In this document: positions 46,801 to 59,969 of the stretch, in pieces | Numbering within the stretch: position 1 is the first letter of the stretch | Layout of the letters: every line of letters begins with the position of its first letter | Assembly: GCA_018873245.2 (NCBI GenBank) | Contig: JAEMBT020000009.1 | Span: 2,798,001 to 2,862,000 of the forward strand | Reading direction: 5' to 3' | Origin: Archegozetes longisetosus | Lineage: Eukaryota; Arthropoda; Arachnida; Sarcoptiformes; Trhypochthoniidae | DNA length: 64,000 bases | Program-made: the position numbers and the translations under genes | Notes under the pieces: model-generated | What the model saw: only the letters and a program-made list of their open reading frames with translations | What the model was told of the DNA's origin: nothing | The model's database searches: none

Positions 46801-49800
46801 AAGGTCAAGCTTGAGGCTCAGGCTCGCCGCAGAACCTTCAAAGCTCGAGCCTTGCGGAACACTGCTTAAAATATCGCCGAACTCGTGTCGAATTTATTGA
46901 CGCCTAATCAGTAAGTTTGCTGGCTATTAAAAGAATTTAATATAAAATTTATTTCAAACTCATAAATAAGATGTTGAATTAAATACTGCATCTAATTTAT
47001 GAATTTTGAACTAATTCTGACTACTTTAACAGATGTCTGATTAAAAATTTTCAAAGAAAATTATTAAATTTCTTTCGAATCTGTTCGTTAATTGAAAAAT
47101 GAAATATATAGAGAACATACCGTTTTGGTGTTCATTAAAAAATTTTTCACATCCAACGAGAAACTCATAGTATTAGGAACCCAATAAAGGTAATTCAATA
47201 ATACTATTAGAGTAATATTAAATTTAACATTCTGTGCCAAAAGTGATTCTTCTTCTAATTTCTCTGCAGTTTCTTCACAACCTTCATCTAGAATTGAATA
47301 GATATCTAGACATCCGTCAGGTTTTGATATATCATTTTTGTACAAACTAATTGCAAAAAGTGCCAAAACCTGATAAAATATTATCTGTATTATTATTGAT
47401 TTCCATTGAGATATAATAGTTAAAGTCATTGTTCTCAATAACAGGTCCCAAAAGTCTATCAAATGAAATCTCTTAGATCTGAATCGAATACCATTCGGCG
47501 ACAAAAATGTCTCATTAATACATCTTTCTGTTAACAATTGTTTCGTTTGTAGTGTTTTATCACTTAAAAACTTCACGTTCTCATCATTTATGCCTTTAGA
47601 ACAAACTTTTAGTAAGACTTCAATCGGAACTTGATTTTGATTGCATTCGATGTCACATTCACTTAAACGTGTTTTCAGATCTTGTGGTAGACCCGAATAC
47701 ACACTGACGCCTCCATTTGCTAACACATAGATATTGTCGAACATCATAAACAAATCATTACTTGGTTGATGTATACTTGTTATAATTGACATATTGTGGT
47801 GATGTGACAAATTTTTCAAACATTGAATTACCTATAATTTGATTGAAAAAAAAATTAAATTATAAATATAATACTAGTGGTAGAAAAGACTCACAACTTC
47901 TGCTGCATTGCTATCAAGTCCACTCGTTGGTTCGTCAATAAATAACAAATTTGGTTTTATATATGAAGTCAATTCTGATGCAATTACTATTCGTTTTTGT
48001 TCACCTCCACTACAGTTCTCGACATAAGTATTTGCAGTATTAGTGATCATCAATTCTGACATCAAATCGTTGATAATATCGTTATAATCTCTTTTCGATT
48101 GTATTTCACTATTTTTCAGTTTCGACGCATATATCAATGTTTGTCTTGCAGTCAGTCCTTTGTGCAAATGCTCGCTTTGGTTCTGATTTATAAAACACTT
48201 ACGAACCCTCTGTTTTGAGCTCAAATAAATTTTTGTTTCTTCACTTAAACCAAAGTTGTTTTTTCCATTAAGACATCTCAATAGAGTTGTCTTTCTAGCA
48301 CCTGAAGGACCCATCAACGCATTTAGTGATCCCATTTCAATATAACCACTTATATTATGCAGAATTTTCTTTTCTTTTCTGAATAGAGCTGACGGAATAG
48401 TAAACGAGAGATCAATCCATGCAATCAACAAATTCCTATCCAGAGGTCTTTCAAATGTGTTTAAATCATTTAGAGTCACTTCATCATTGCATTCATCCAA
48501 ATCGATGTGATTATCAAATGAAAGTTTTCGATTGACACCTTCACTGTTATTATTTGTAATATTATTGCTTTTAGATTGACTTAATTTTCTTATCCAATTA
48601 CTAACAGAAGATTCATTTGCTTTAAACATAAGTGTAATAAATCCTAAAGCCTTAAGAACCAGGAAATTATACAAAATATATCTTGAATTATTCCAAAAGA
48701 TCTGATCGTCATTAATGCCGTATTCATATAAGACTTTTGATATCTGGCCTGATGGACATCTGTCAAAGCCATACAATAAAATAAGTATTGAATTGAACAT
48801 ATATTGACCATAAGAGAAATCACTCAATTTTTGTCCAAAAGTTTTCATATCTTTCGAGACTACGAGAAAATTAGCCAAAAAGAAGATAAAAGAATAGATT
48901 CCAACAGCCATAAGTAGAGCTAATTTTGAATTTTTGCTGCAGATTATGCCAATTAATGATGCTAAGGCTTGAGTGCATAGAAATCCAGCAGTTATTATAT
49001 ATATGTACTTATAAAGCCTATCGTTTTCGTTAACATTTCCACTCATATAGAATGCAGTGAATGAGTAGCAAAATGAATAAACGATTGTTGGGAGCAATTC
49101 CACTATGGTTTTTGACCAATAGTAAGAGCCAGTGCTGTACCATCCTTAAAATTGTAAAAATAATTATTAGTTTTGTTGACTAATGACTGTAACGATAAAG
49201 ATTCTTAGAAATTAGTTAATCCCCTGTCAATCATATCTTTTGTAAATTTGTTTCGCAGAAACACATTCTATGCCTAATACTAAAGCGTGAAAACTATCAG
49301 CAAATAGAGTTTGATCTTGAAATATTAATTTTTAAAATCATTTAAATAAATTTCGTATTCAGTTATGTTTTGGAACTAATTGTTTTTATTCTAAAGAATT
49401 AAAGTGTAGCCTATGATTACGCATGTTATCATTTTCTCGATTGAGAACCAGAGCTCTTTTATCAAAGGGGGACCAAAATATATATTTTAAGTTTATCACA
49501 AGTTGTCAAATGGTAAATACACTATTTGTTCGGATAATATCTAATGATTTTAAATTTTATCTTTGATGGCTTACATTTATATGCTCGACTTTGCATCTTC
49601 AAATAAACTCTTATTTTAATTGACATATTCTGTGAAATCATTACATGGCATCAAGAAGTTTACTTTCATATAAATATCGGCTTTAACATAGTTAACACTA
49701 ATGGCTAAGGCAGAAATCTTCGAGTGAGGTGGTAAAAAAATTTACAGCTTTGAATGAAAAGTATGAATTTTAATGATACAATTCTGAAGCAGTAATCTGA

Positions 49801-51565
49801 TACAGTGATTGAAAATTGAATAAAGCTCAATTCAATTCAATTTTTTGTTCTCATTTAATCGGACCACAGGTTGTTCATAATACTGAAAATTCTTTCAACA
49901 AAAGCATTATATACAGGAATACATAGAACATTAACTTCATATAATTGAATATTATTATTTTTAAAGCTTCTAATCAGTCAAAACTTGAGAAAACATCTCC
50001 GGTAAAAGGTCAACTCCAGAGATTCTGAGTCAAAAATGATAATATTACACCTGTGCCTGTATTTGATTGAATTTTTTATCTTCTATTTTGCAGGTAAATT
50101 TTTTTAAAAGTTCAAAACTGATTTACATTTAACTTGAATTTCTAAGATTTAATCCTAATGACGTTTACAACTAAACATGAGACAAATAATATAAACAATA
50201 CAAAAGAGTTAATTCATTTCATAGACTTACTGTTTCGATGTTCAGTAGCAAATATTCTCAATTCTATCGAACAAATGAATGTCGTTATCGTTAAATGAGT
50301 AAATAGAACAGTCAACGGAGAGAGAAAATGAAAAAATTGGTTTTGCTCCAAGATATTGTCTTGTTCATCTCTTTCTTCGCACGTCGTATCTGAACTTGAG
50401 TTGAAACTAAAACATCCGTCAGTTTGACCAATCTTTTCATTGTAAAGTTTCGGTAATAATGCTGCCATTTGTAGATAGTAGGCTATAGAAAATACTAATA
50501 TTTTCCATTGGTATCCATAGTTATAGATCATGGCTCTTAACAACAAGTAGAAGAAGTCTTTCAAATTGAAATTTTTAGTTTTCAGTTCAATGCCATTCGG
50601 AGTAACACTTGTTTCACGATTACATCTCGTTATTAGTGAATTTTTCATTTGTGATGTTTCATAAGACAATTGTTTCACTTCCTTATCATCGATGCCTTTT
50701 GATGAAATAACGAGTAACACTTCTATTGGGACCTGAAGTTCAGTGCATTTCATATGACAAGCAGTCAAATGTGTTTTCAGATGTTGTGGTAGACCCCAAT
50801 ACACACAAACACCTCCTTTTGCCAACACATAGATGTTGTCGAACATCATAAACAAGTCATTATTTGGTTGGTGTATACTTGTTATGATTGATATCTTATG
50901 TGTTCGTGAATAACACTTTAGGCATTCAATTACCTGAATATTCAAAGTAAAATTTCTTAACTTTCAGATCTTAACTTTATTTATATAACTTTGATATAAA
51001 AAGTTTGAAAACTTACAACTTCTGCTGCATTACTATCGAGTCCAGTTGTCGGCTCGTCAATGAATAACAAATTAGGCTTTTTATAACAAGTCAACTCTAA
51101 AGCAATAGCAAATCGTTTCAATTCACCACCACTACAATTGTCCACAGAGTTTTCTGCAATATTACTGATCATTAATTCAGACATCAATTCATTTATATTA
51201 TTTGTATGGTTGATGACCACATTTGCATTACTATTCTTCAGTTTCGAGGCATAACTCAAAGATTGTCTTACAGTTAAACCTTTGAGTAATCTTTCACTTT
51301 GATCCTGATATATGAAACATGTCCGAATCTTTTCTTCAGAATTGAGACAAATTTTTGTATTTTTTCCCAAACCAGATTTGTGTAAACCACCCAAACATTT
51401 CAATAAAGTAGTTTTTCCACAACCACTCGGACCCATCAAAGCATTAATTGATCCGAAATCGAAACCACCGCTTATATTATTGAGAATTATTTTCTCTTTG
51501 TTTGATAGAAATGATGGAGCAGTAAAACTGAGATCAATCCAAGCGATGGCCAATTGATTATCCAT
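43196..51565 (-). CDS. Full-size ABCG-type transporter, NBD-TMD-NBD-TMD
   Basis: An ATP-driven membrane transporter of about 1281 aa (corrected). Exons are 51017-51565, 50231-50933, 47895-49144, 47121-47831 and 43196-43827. NBD1 has Walker A GPSGCGKTT, signature CSGGELKR, Walker B LLFIDEPTTGLDS and H-loop SIHQP. TMD1 begins near FNLKDFFYLLLR and includes ATEHRNRWYSTGSYYW. The long third exon runs without a stop from TMD1 into NBD2, so two half-transporters are truly joined. NBD2 has GPSGARKTT (the G of GKTT is R), CSGGEQKR and LLFIDEPTSGLDS. TMD2 ends at 43196. Both halves have introns in the same places and phases. Exon 4 closes only if one base is added to the A6 run (plus strand) at 47137-47142, which restores NEHQN before WYSTG. 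The last intron (3.3 kb) contains repeats. Substrate unknown. Confidence 0.85.
44200..44790 (-). pseudogene. Tc1-like transposase relic in an ABC intron
   Basis: On the minus strand, scraps of a Tc1 transposase remain in several frames: IIFNDESTFQFFG (first Asp region), a poorly preserved middle, and GSPDLNQFENL (third catalytic region, related to SPDLNPIENLW). There are many stops and shifts. It lies inside the last intron of the ABC transporter. Confidence 0.6.
45840..46562. mobile_element. Candidate TIR element in the ABC intron
   Basis: The ends are inverted: AGAATAGGCCCGGTT near 45850-45867 and AACCGGGCCTATTCT near 46531-46547, with GGGATA and TACCCT outside them. Within it lies the CCTAA-rich stretch. 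The 77-codon open frame at 46330-46563 runs into the terminal repeat and is not supported as a gene. Confidence 0.45.
46066..46285. repeat. Degenerate CCTAA (TTAGG-type) interstitial repeats
   Basis: A 220-bp stretch is rich in CTAACCTAACC, AACCTAACCTAA and variants such as CTAAGCTAACC. Short runs also occur at about 45405-45427. CCTAA is the complement of the common arthropod telomere repeat TTAGG. The repeats are interrupted and diverged, so this is an old interstitial or element-borne array, not a telomere. Confidence 0.55.
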
Positions 51566-51714
51566 AATGTCTTACTTTTGAATAGATTAAAGTTTGTGTT
51601 GACGACAATTGCAGTTAAACGCTGTCTTAATGTTTTGCGTATTATGTCGTATATGAAACTGGTTTTGATGTAACAGTAGTAATTGATTCACACCATATCA
51701 CATGATATTATAGA

Positions 51715-51930
51715 GAATTGTTTTCTCTTTGTTTGATAGAAATGATTGAGTCGTCAAATTTTGATCAACTCAAGCGATGACCAATTGATTGATTATCTAT
51801 AACGTCTCACTGTTGAATGGACTAAAGTATAGGATAGTATGTGGAAACGATAGTTTCAATTAAATATTTTGCGTCTAATTGATTTTAAAGTAACTGATAT
51901 ACACCGCGTCACATGTTATAATCACAATAT
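51715..51930 (-). pseudogene. Relic copy of the ABC gene's 5' end
   Basis: 51715-51930 is a diverged direct copy of 51490-51710, the first about 75 bp of coding sequence and the upstream region of the ABC gene. Both contain TTTTCTCTTTGTTTGATAG and CAAGCGATGACCAATTG or CAAGCGATGGCCAATTG. In the copy the reading frame is broken by stops. It is a local tandem duplication that did not preserve an exon. Confidence 0.7.
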
Positions 51931-54900
51931 AGAAATTAGTTGAGGTTTCATTCATGTACACGTAGTTCTATACTAATTAACGAATCAATTAGAAAATGCA
52001 AGGTATAAATGTATTTATTAAGCAATATTTAAGAAAACTTTGCCTGCATACAGTGCTTTTTCTTTGAGTTACTGATATAACATTCATAGACATCACAAAA
52101 TCTGGTTTCATATTGAAGGACATCTAACATATTTGTAGATCATGGATTTAATGATGTGCATTCAAGGATTTACTAATTCTAGTTAAGAGAGGATAGTAAA
52201 AGTTTTAAACCCATCCGTGGGCTGAATGCAGGAAAAGCTTTCCCGACTTTTATGCAGCAAAAACCATTACTCAAACACTTAATTGTTGTTTAATTACTGT
52301 TATTAGTATTCACTTGACTCAGTCATTTGAATGACGTTTTGCTCAGTATTTTGCAATGCGAATAATTTGATTTTGTTGCTTTCCTACTCTTTCAATAGTA
52401 AAATCTTATTTAATTTGAGGATTTCTGTCGCTTAAGTGATAATTTTGGTCACAATTAAAATATGACTACAGCTCTATTGGCACTAAACCTGAAATCCACG
52501 AAAATGCTGAAATTATGCTGATTGATGAAAAGAAAATGAAATCAAAATTTTTGGAAAAACTTAATTGACTTAAATGAGAAAACTTTTATGAATTTACAAA
52601 AGGACAAATTTTTGACGTGTCCAAATTGACGTGTCCAAAATTATGATTTGCAAATTGCTTCAACTCAACAAATACAGCATTGATGAGGACTAAAAGTTAC
52701 ATTCATTAGTGCTATAAATTATTAGTACTCAAAATTCAAAAATTACCTAAAATTTTTAATAATAATCTGAATGATTCGTCCATTTTTTCATAATTTATAA
52801 ATTTAGAAATTTCTTAAACTATTCAATCATAATATTGATTGCATAAAAATTTGTCTTTTTTCATTGATAATTTCATAGTTTTAGCGTTGTTTCATGAATT
52901 TGATATTCAATTTCACTATCATTACTATAACTCTGATCTGCAGCATAGTCTTCAGTTAAATTGTAACTACTTTTTACAACATGATTAGTCAGTAATAAAC
53001 ATTAAAATTTGCAGCTACATCATAATAACTTTAAATTCTATGTCCAGCAAAAGCTTTTACGGCATAACTATTCAGTAATATAGAGAAAAAATAAATGCTT
53101 AATAGTTTAAATAAATAATTATACATATAGCTAAACCTCTCTAACTTAAGCATATAGTTAAGCCCTTTACATAAAGTCCTAAATAAACTCGTAAAACTAA
53201 GGCGTATTTTTGGCTTATTTTAAAAAGGGCCTAACTATATGTTCAAGATAGACAGGTTACGCTACATATATACTATTTATTTAAATTGTTAAGGATTATT
53301 TGTCTCATTTAAAAGAAATCTTAATTATTAAAAGTTTTTACTCAGTTAAAACTTACATTAAGACAAATTATTACATTATTAATGCAAAGTTATTTACAGA
53401 TTAATATTTCTATTTCTAAAACATTTTATCTGAACTGAGTTCTCGACCGATTTCTAACTTGTTTATGACTGAATATTACAGTAAACATTTAGAAAATATA
53501 CGTCAATATCGTATTGATCAATTATATTTAAGACTTAATGACTATATTTTCGAATTATTAATTTAAAAGAAATTCATTAAATTTTCATGTGATCCCTTAG
53601 GAATTCAATTAAATGTTTACATGAATTATTCCACTTTAACAATCTTGATACGAAAAAACTATCAAGTTCTTCCTTAGGCTAAACTTCGACCTTCTTCTAA
53701 GCTCTAATCTAAGTACGAAGGCCACAGTCCTGAGGGCTCTGTGTATAACTTAGACTTAATTTGTTGGACATGTAGTGATTATATTAAGATTTATTATTAA
53801 TAACAACTTTCGTCGAATTAAATACATTCGAAAGTGTTTAATAATATATATATATTTGCATATTACAAGGTATGCGTATAGATGTGTCTGTTTTACTTTC
53901 AAGTGTCTTTTATAAGGCGAAGTTTTATCTAAATTTTACGACCAAAGCATTGCGTTTGACTTTTGTTGACTATGTTTGACCTCAAGTTTAGTAAACGAGT
54001 GCATTCTTAGAAATAGTCTAACAGAAATTTTTAAAACTTCTCAACTTTTCAGATCGACTTTTGGCAATGCTCTATTTATGACTTTCTAAGTCTTTTTTAA
54101 AGTTTTTAATCAAAATTTTATGAAGTGTTTGTATAAAATGAAATTTACTAATTAGATCTACAAATTAAAAGGAAAATATATTAAAGACTCTGCTCTTAAT
54201 GTACAGTCGTGGCCGATTAGTTTGAATCAGGCACCCAAAATCATACTTTCTTACAAACATTTTTTGCATTACTGATTAGTATTATTGATAGAAAAGACAA
54301 TAGCATTTCTATCAATAATACCAATTAGTAATGCAAAAAATGTTTGTAAGAAAGTATCATTTTGTCAGAATAAATTTGACGTCGATTACTGCCAGACAGT
54401 TAAAGCTGGTTTTTTCCATCAAAAAACACTTTCGCACATAATATCAGAGAAATAAGTGTTTGGAAGTTCAATCAAAGCCAAAACTACGACTTTGAATGAA
54501 AATAAGTCATGACTAATATGTACGAAATGACTAACAAAAACATTTTGTCACGTGACAATCAGCTAATTTTAAGCACTTTTAGCGATCAAATAGAAGCTAA
54601 TCACTAATAGAAGTTTTATTTGGCTCAGGTTAATTCAAATTTCACTCTAAATTGAAATATAATTCCTAAAATGTTAACTTTTTCACTCATACAATTTGTT
54701 CTGACATAACTGTATTTAATTCCTTGTGTTTGAACTATTAATGAAAAAATAGTCGTTTAATAAGTAGTCTTTTATTTTATTGGAATTACAAGAGTTTAAT
54801 AATAAAAATGAGAAAATTCATAATTAGTCTCTTGAAATTGCAAAATATAAATACTTAGTGTGCCCACTACTGGTTTCTCTAATTGCAATCTTGTGGGCAT

Positions 54901-57854
54901 TGGATTTACTAAGTTTATACAATTTTGTACATTGTATAGTAATACGAAATTATACTCTACTTCATAGATAGGCTGTCTTTTGTGCCAACAAATATTTTTC
55001 GCGACTCACATAATTATTTTATAAAATTTTAGTATTTTAAAATAATACAACCATTTTCGTGCTATGTTTGAAATGTTTACCTGAAATGAATGCATTTGTC
55101 AAATTAACAAATTGGATATTTCTCAGATACTGTGATCCAAACTGATCCACAGTCACTGTACAAAATAAGTATTCCTTCCGCACATTCTATACTTTCTATA
55201 CTTTCTATAGATTTACATTCACTTCAAATAAAATCATAAACAAGTAGTTTGTGAATATATACTTATTTCGAAAAATAGATAATAATCGAAACTTTCAATT
55301 TTAAATTAATTGCTGATCAGTTCCTTTTCAACTCATAGATACCACTGAGTTCGTGACATAACTTCAAGTATCCCAAGCCTTCATACAATCTAATTTGATG
55401 ATATCTCAACTCAGTTTGGTTACATCTAAAACTCGTTGCACTCAAACTAATACAATAATAAACTTATTAAAGGTATAAGCGAAGAGCCGAATAACATTCG
55501 ATACTATTTTTTTATAAAACTATTGTAATGTTGAGAATATTTTGTTGAGGGCTATTCTTATTCGACAACTCATTTGTTATATTTATTTGAGTTGCATTCG
55601 ATTATCTGTAAACGTGATGTGAGACACATATTCTTCTGTTAATTTTTATGCAAACGAATGCATTTCAATTGTTTTGTTGCATTCATTGAATATTTGGCGT
55701 AAGAAAATAAAAGTCAGTCAATGCACATGTTTTAAAGATATGCTAAACATTTCTATAAAGCTAACGACTTATAAAACATATTACGGACTGATCTATAGTT
55801 AATGTCGTATTGATTGCGAAACAATATCTCAGTCAACATTCTGAAATATTCTGAAATATTCTGAAATATTGTGAAATGAGTTTTCAGCGAATTAAACTAT
55901 TGTTACGATTATATGAATATAAAATGCAGTGACGCGTATCGAAAGAGCAGTTAACTTCATTAAATGATATTATTGTTGTATTGACTGAATTTGGCAAATA
56001 TTAACTTTGAATTTGTGAAAATCACTTCACTTCAAACAATAATAGGACCGAAATTGAAATGTTGTCCGAAAGTGATTCTAACAGTCAAACAGTGGATCGT
56101 TTTTTAAACTAAATATTTAATCGATTGTCACTTCACACTACTTATGAATAAATATTTTCACACTAACAAACATGAAATATCTCATATTAAGTTTCAGTTT
56201 GTCTTTCGAGTCATTGAATATAAAAATAAAAAGAGGAAAATGTGGTCAATAAATGTTTTAAAGACAGAAATTTTTGTTTCTATAAAACTTGAAATTTATA
56301 TTTAGCTGTTTGTGCGAAAGTCGTTTTGATTAAATCAAAAATCATTTAAAAATAGACGTGAGTTGATCGTAGTGTTTATGTTATGCATAAAAACTTGACT
56401 TTCAAGATTTTCAGTACAAAATGTTCGGTATATATAACAAATTATTCAGACGTATTTTTACAGATTATGTATTATTGTCTTCACAAACGCTGAAGTGACC
56501 ATTGATTTCAACTCATAAAATGTTATAATCTTAAGAATCGATCATTTTGTATCAGTCCACATAAGAATATATTTTTGGTATTTCAACTCAGATACTATTC
56601 ATACAATAGATAGAAGTTATGAACATTTTATGATTGAAATAAGGTATTAGAGCGACAAAAATCGCTTACTTTTCATTCACAATAAGTATTGCTTACAATC
56701 GAATCACTTTTAAACAGGCTGACCACCTCAGTTCCGGTCACTTGCGTGAGATTTTGATACAAGGGGGGAGTAAGCGATTTTTTCAATGAAACTCCCGAGA
56801 TAAATCAATTTTACACTTGAGTTACATAAAAACTTTTAGTGCTGAGGATTACATTAATTACTTGCGAATAATTAACTATATTTGCAGTGTATTTTTATTA
56901 TATTTTGCAGCTTTTAATTGAAATTCTTTGAAATGTAATCAGCGAACTCAACGCTAGACTTTATGCAGATTTCTGCTGTGACCAAATCAATACTCATTTG
57001 ACTTCTCTCAGCATCCCTTTATTTGTTCATTTGAACACAATTCATACAAATCTGAGATAATACACTCTAAACTCTTTAATTTGACTTATGATAAGATTTG
57101 TTTGAACTTGTCTTCTCCTTATTTGAGATGTTTTGCTTGCAATTGCAATTTTATATCTATTAAACTTTTACGCATACATTTTTGAAGGAAAACTTCAGAT
57201 CCTGTATCCGGAAACTGAAAGGTAACTTTTAAGAGCTTTAAAAATGACAGAAGTATTTTGCTTTACAGTTTATCGTTTAGTATTATAAATGTTTTCATGT
57301 CATTCTATGATAAAAATCAAAATTATTCGTTTTGAAATTGGTTTCTAATATATATTTTAAAATTTAAGTAAATTTTCTAAATGCGTGAGACTCTAGCCTC
57401 GCAAGTAATCGATGCGGAAGACGTGAGTCAGACCCTCCGAAGCGTGAGAAGTGGTCAGCCTGCTTTTAAAGTTATTGCACTTCGAGTGTTACTTAAGGAT
57501 CATATGATTGACAAATTGAAGTACTTATGCAATAAAAACAATATCAACCAGAAAAGCAATCATTTTATTTAGTTTTTGTCTATCAATCAGTCATATATTT
57601 TTCAATAAACAACATATAATGTAAAGCAATGACAAACCAATTGTTGTCTTGATTTGGCCTTTGGTTAGATATGAAGTGTTTGCGCAAATCTATTATAGCT
57701 GCGAGACTTCGATCGATTGCGCAGTTCTTATACCATACAATTGCTTATGACTCGTGACCACTAAGAACAGCGTAGATTTGATCTTCTACTTCAGTATCGA
57801 ATTGACAGAATTTTGTCAACTTTTAACTCGTCAAAAGTTGTTACCACTCGTGTA
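51931..57854. other. Gene-poor 5.9 kb with small repeats
   Basis: No gene is recognised. A 125-bp TIR element lies at 53134-53258 (ends AACCTCTCTAAC and the complement of AACCTGTCTATC). A hairpin of about 129 bp at 54237-54365 has arms around ACTTTCTTACAAACATTTTT. Three and a half direct copies of CTGAAATATT are at 55841-55877. The 63-codon frame at 57381-57572 has no recognisable features. The last few hundred bases are upstream of the GPCR exon. Confidence 0.55.
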
Positions 57855-58252
57855 ATGGATCCCGTGTTCTATTCAGATAATAACTGGTCGTTCAACTCAT
57901 CAAATAATGGGTCGAATTTAAGTTATCCTCCATTGGAGGCACTCTCACCACCTCTACAAAGATTTCTTGTATTTCTCTACAGTGGAACTGCTGTTATCTC
58001 ATTTTGTGGAAATACTATTGTTTTGATGGTATTAATTTTGGGCAAAAAGTCATCGCGAGAACTGAAAAAGTTTTTGATCAATTTGTCCTTATCTGATATT
58101 TCAATGTCTTTATTGTCGATACCGTTTACTTACACTGATTTCATGCTCGGCCGATGGATTTTCCCCGACTTTATGTGTAGTTTGGCGTCAGTGATCACAA
58201 CGTGTGCGATGTGTGTATCTGTTTATACATTAACTGTGATTGGAATCGATAG
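57855..58252 (+). CDS. Rhodopsin-family GPCR, first exon (peptide-receptor type)
   Basis: The first 132 codons of a class A GPCR, starting MDPVFYSDNNWSFNSSNNG. The extracellular N-terminus has N-glycosylation sites (NWS, NSS, NGS, NLS). TM1 contains GN in SFCGNTIVLMVLILG. TM2 has NLSLSDISMSLLSIPF, with the conserved LxxxD. TM3 starts after the conserved Cys in FPDFMCSLASV and runs to TVIGIDR. The exon ends with an AG/GTATGT donor inside the DRY codon for Arg, a common intron place in peptide GPCRs. The style of TM2-TM3 fits neuropeptide receptors, but I cannot name the subtype. No exon for TM4-TM7 was found in the remaining 5.7 kb of the window, so the gene is either truncated or has a long intron reaching past the right edge. 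Confidence 0.8.
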
Positions 58253-59179
58253 GTATGTCTGTTATTAAATTGCTTTTAGTACAATCTGTAATATTATTAT
58301 TAATAAAAGCCATTGTATTACAAAATGTCATTCAATAACTATACGAACGAATGAATACATTCATCGCTTATTAATTGAGTATCGCTTATTGTCATAAGTT
58401 GTTTCAAAATAGTGTTTCCATTTATTTGACTTTATTTTGTTTGATAAGAAGTTAATGTTTTCCTTATCTCGAATACTTAATGGATTAACGAGCCATTAAT
58501 GATAGTCTAAGCTCATAGATCACGTCAAATTAGTTCGAACCTCATTAGTAATCCCAAAAGCAATCACTTTCATGAAGAGACAAAAAACAGGAAAGGCTTA
58601 AATACTCAAACAAAAACAGTGATATATAACAAACAAACTTAGTTTGTTAACAAATTATCGGTTAATCTTCTTTCTATTCTTGTTTAATATAAACTTGTGT
58701 CGCAATCTTTTTAATTACTTAATTACTGGTCGATATGATAAGTGTTTTATTGTTAACTTATTGCTCCAAAGTTTTATCCCTATAGAGAAGAAATTATTGT
58801 TTTTATTAAAGTTAGACAATCAGATTGTTTTTCTTAGTTGTTTGTGGCTTTCATTAGTCATATCACAAAATAAGATATCTTTTGCACTAATCCTGCCTTC
58901 AATGAACAAAAAATTGACAAATCTTATTAGAGTCGATATAGAGTAGGATTTTTTACATCACTTGTTTGAGTGACTAAAATCGTTTGGCAAAAATGATCCC
59001 TTAAGTGAAAATAGCATTATATTCTATTTACCAGATATTTTCCATAGAATTGTTAGATATAATTGTTTCAATTTAACATTGTTTCAGTACTTGAGGATTG
59101 TTTGAATGTTAGAACGAAAAATCAATTTAAATTTGTTTATATATTTTCATTTCTTCTATTATAATGACAATTAATCACA
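58253..59179. other. Possible GPCR intron, nothing recognised
   Basis: A 100-codon open frame (58644-58946) is hydrophobic but shows no GPCR motif and no suitable acceptor in frame. It was not accepted as an exon. Confidence 0.4.
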
Positions 59180-59680
59180 AAACTGCACATTTAGCGCACT
59201 CTTTCATGCGAATAAATTTCAAGAACGGGCTATGATCGATAGATATCATACTTAGATGGCGTTGAGACCATGAATCGCATGTGACAGTCAGGCCAATTGC
59301 AACCGAATGGTCTGTCTTCTGAATGGGTCCTAAGATAGTAATCAAGTAAATAAAAAGTTCTTTAAAATACATTTAACTATCGATATTTACTAGCGAAGGC
59401 TCCCTATTTATTAAAATGCAAATTTTATCTTTGAACTTAATCTACTTATTTATCAAAAATCCACTTAATCATATCTTCTATGGTCTCTCAAAGTCGAACG
59501 TGAATTATTCCTGAATTTACATGAATTCCAATCACAAACAAATGGCTTCTCATAGCTATGAGTCAATTAAATTTTTACTTAGAGACGTAGTATCGGCAAA
59601 TTCGCGATCGCAGTGTTTATGTGGACACTTATATTGTTTTTCTGCTCCAGTATGATTATAGCAGTCGTGGCAAAATAGAA
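59180..59680 (-). pseudogene. Decayed C2H2 zinc-finger gene, third family copy
   Basis: On the minus strand one can read [20 protein letters not shown] (finger 2 type), then YEKPFVCDWNSCKFRNNSR with DHRRYD (finger 3 type), then RTHSEDRPFGCNWPDCHMRF (finger 4/5 type). Stops and shifts lie between them (for example LIDS* near 59565). The order and sequence match the genes at 28142-29598 and 37200-38950. Upstream exons are absent; it is a dead partial duplicate. Confidence 0.8.
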
Positions 59681-59689
59681 CGACCCTTA

Positions 59690-59960
59690 TCCATATATAT
59701 TAGGTCGAACCAAAAGTTCCTGCCAACCATTTTTATTCCTTGTTTATAAGGATACTTCTTAAGATTCTTATTGAATAATATTCACTTATGTATTTACTAC
59801 GTAATATTGAAGTTTCACAGAGTTATCATTATTATTTTGATTTTAATATTGGGAAATGTTTTTTGACAAAACTTGCTGAAAGTGTAACATGGCAAGATTA
59901 GAAGTGAAAAATAAGGGCATTATATGTATCGGAGATACGCCAAGTAAAATCGCAAATCAA
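59690..59960. mobile_element. Possible mariner end fragment
   Basis: TTAGGTCGAACCAAAAGTT at 59699-59717 resembles a mariner inverted terminus. A short readable piece, MARLEVKNKGIICIGD, follows at about 59890. The second end and most of the transposase are missing, so this is only suggestive. Confidence 0.3.
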
Positions 59961-59969
59961 CCGTGCTGA

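Noticed and set aside
57381-57572. A 63-codon frame with less AT-rich sequence
   Set aside because: No domain, no splice partner and no repeat ends; possibly a scrap of a repeat but unsupported.
58644-58946. A 100-codon hydrophobic frame considered as a second GPCR exon
   Set aside because: It lacks the TM4-TM5 motifs, no acceptor gives the needed phase 2, and the sequence is low-complexity.
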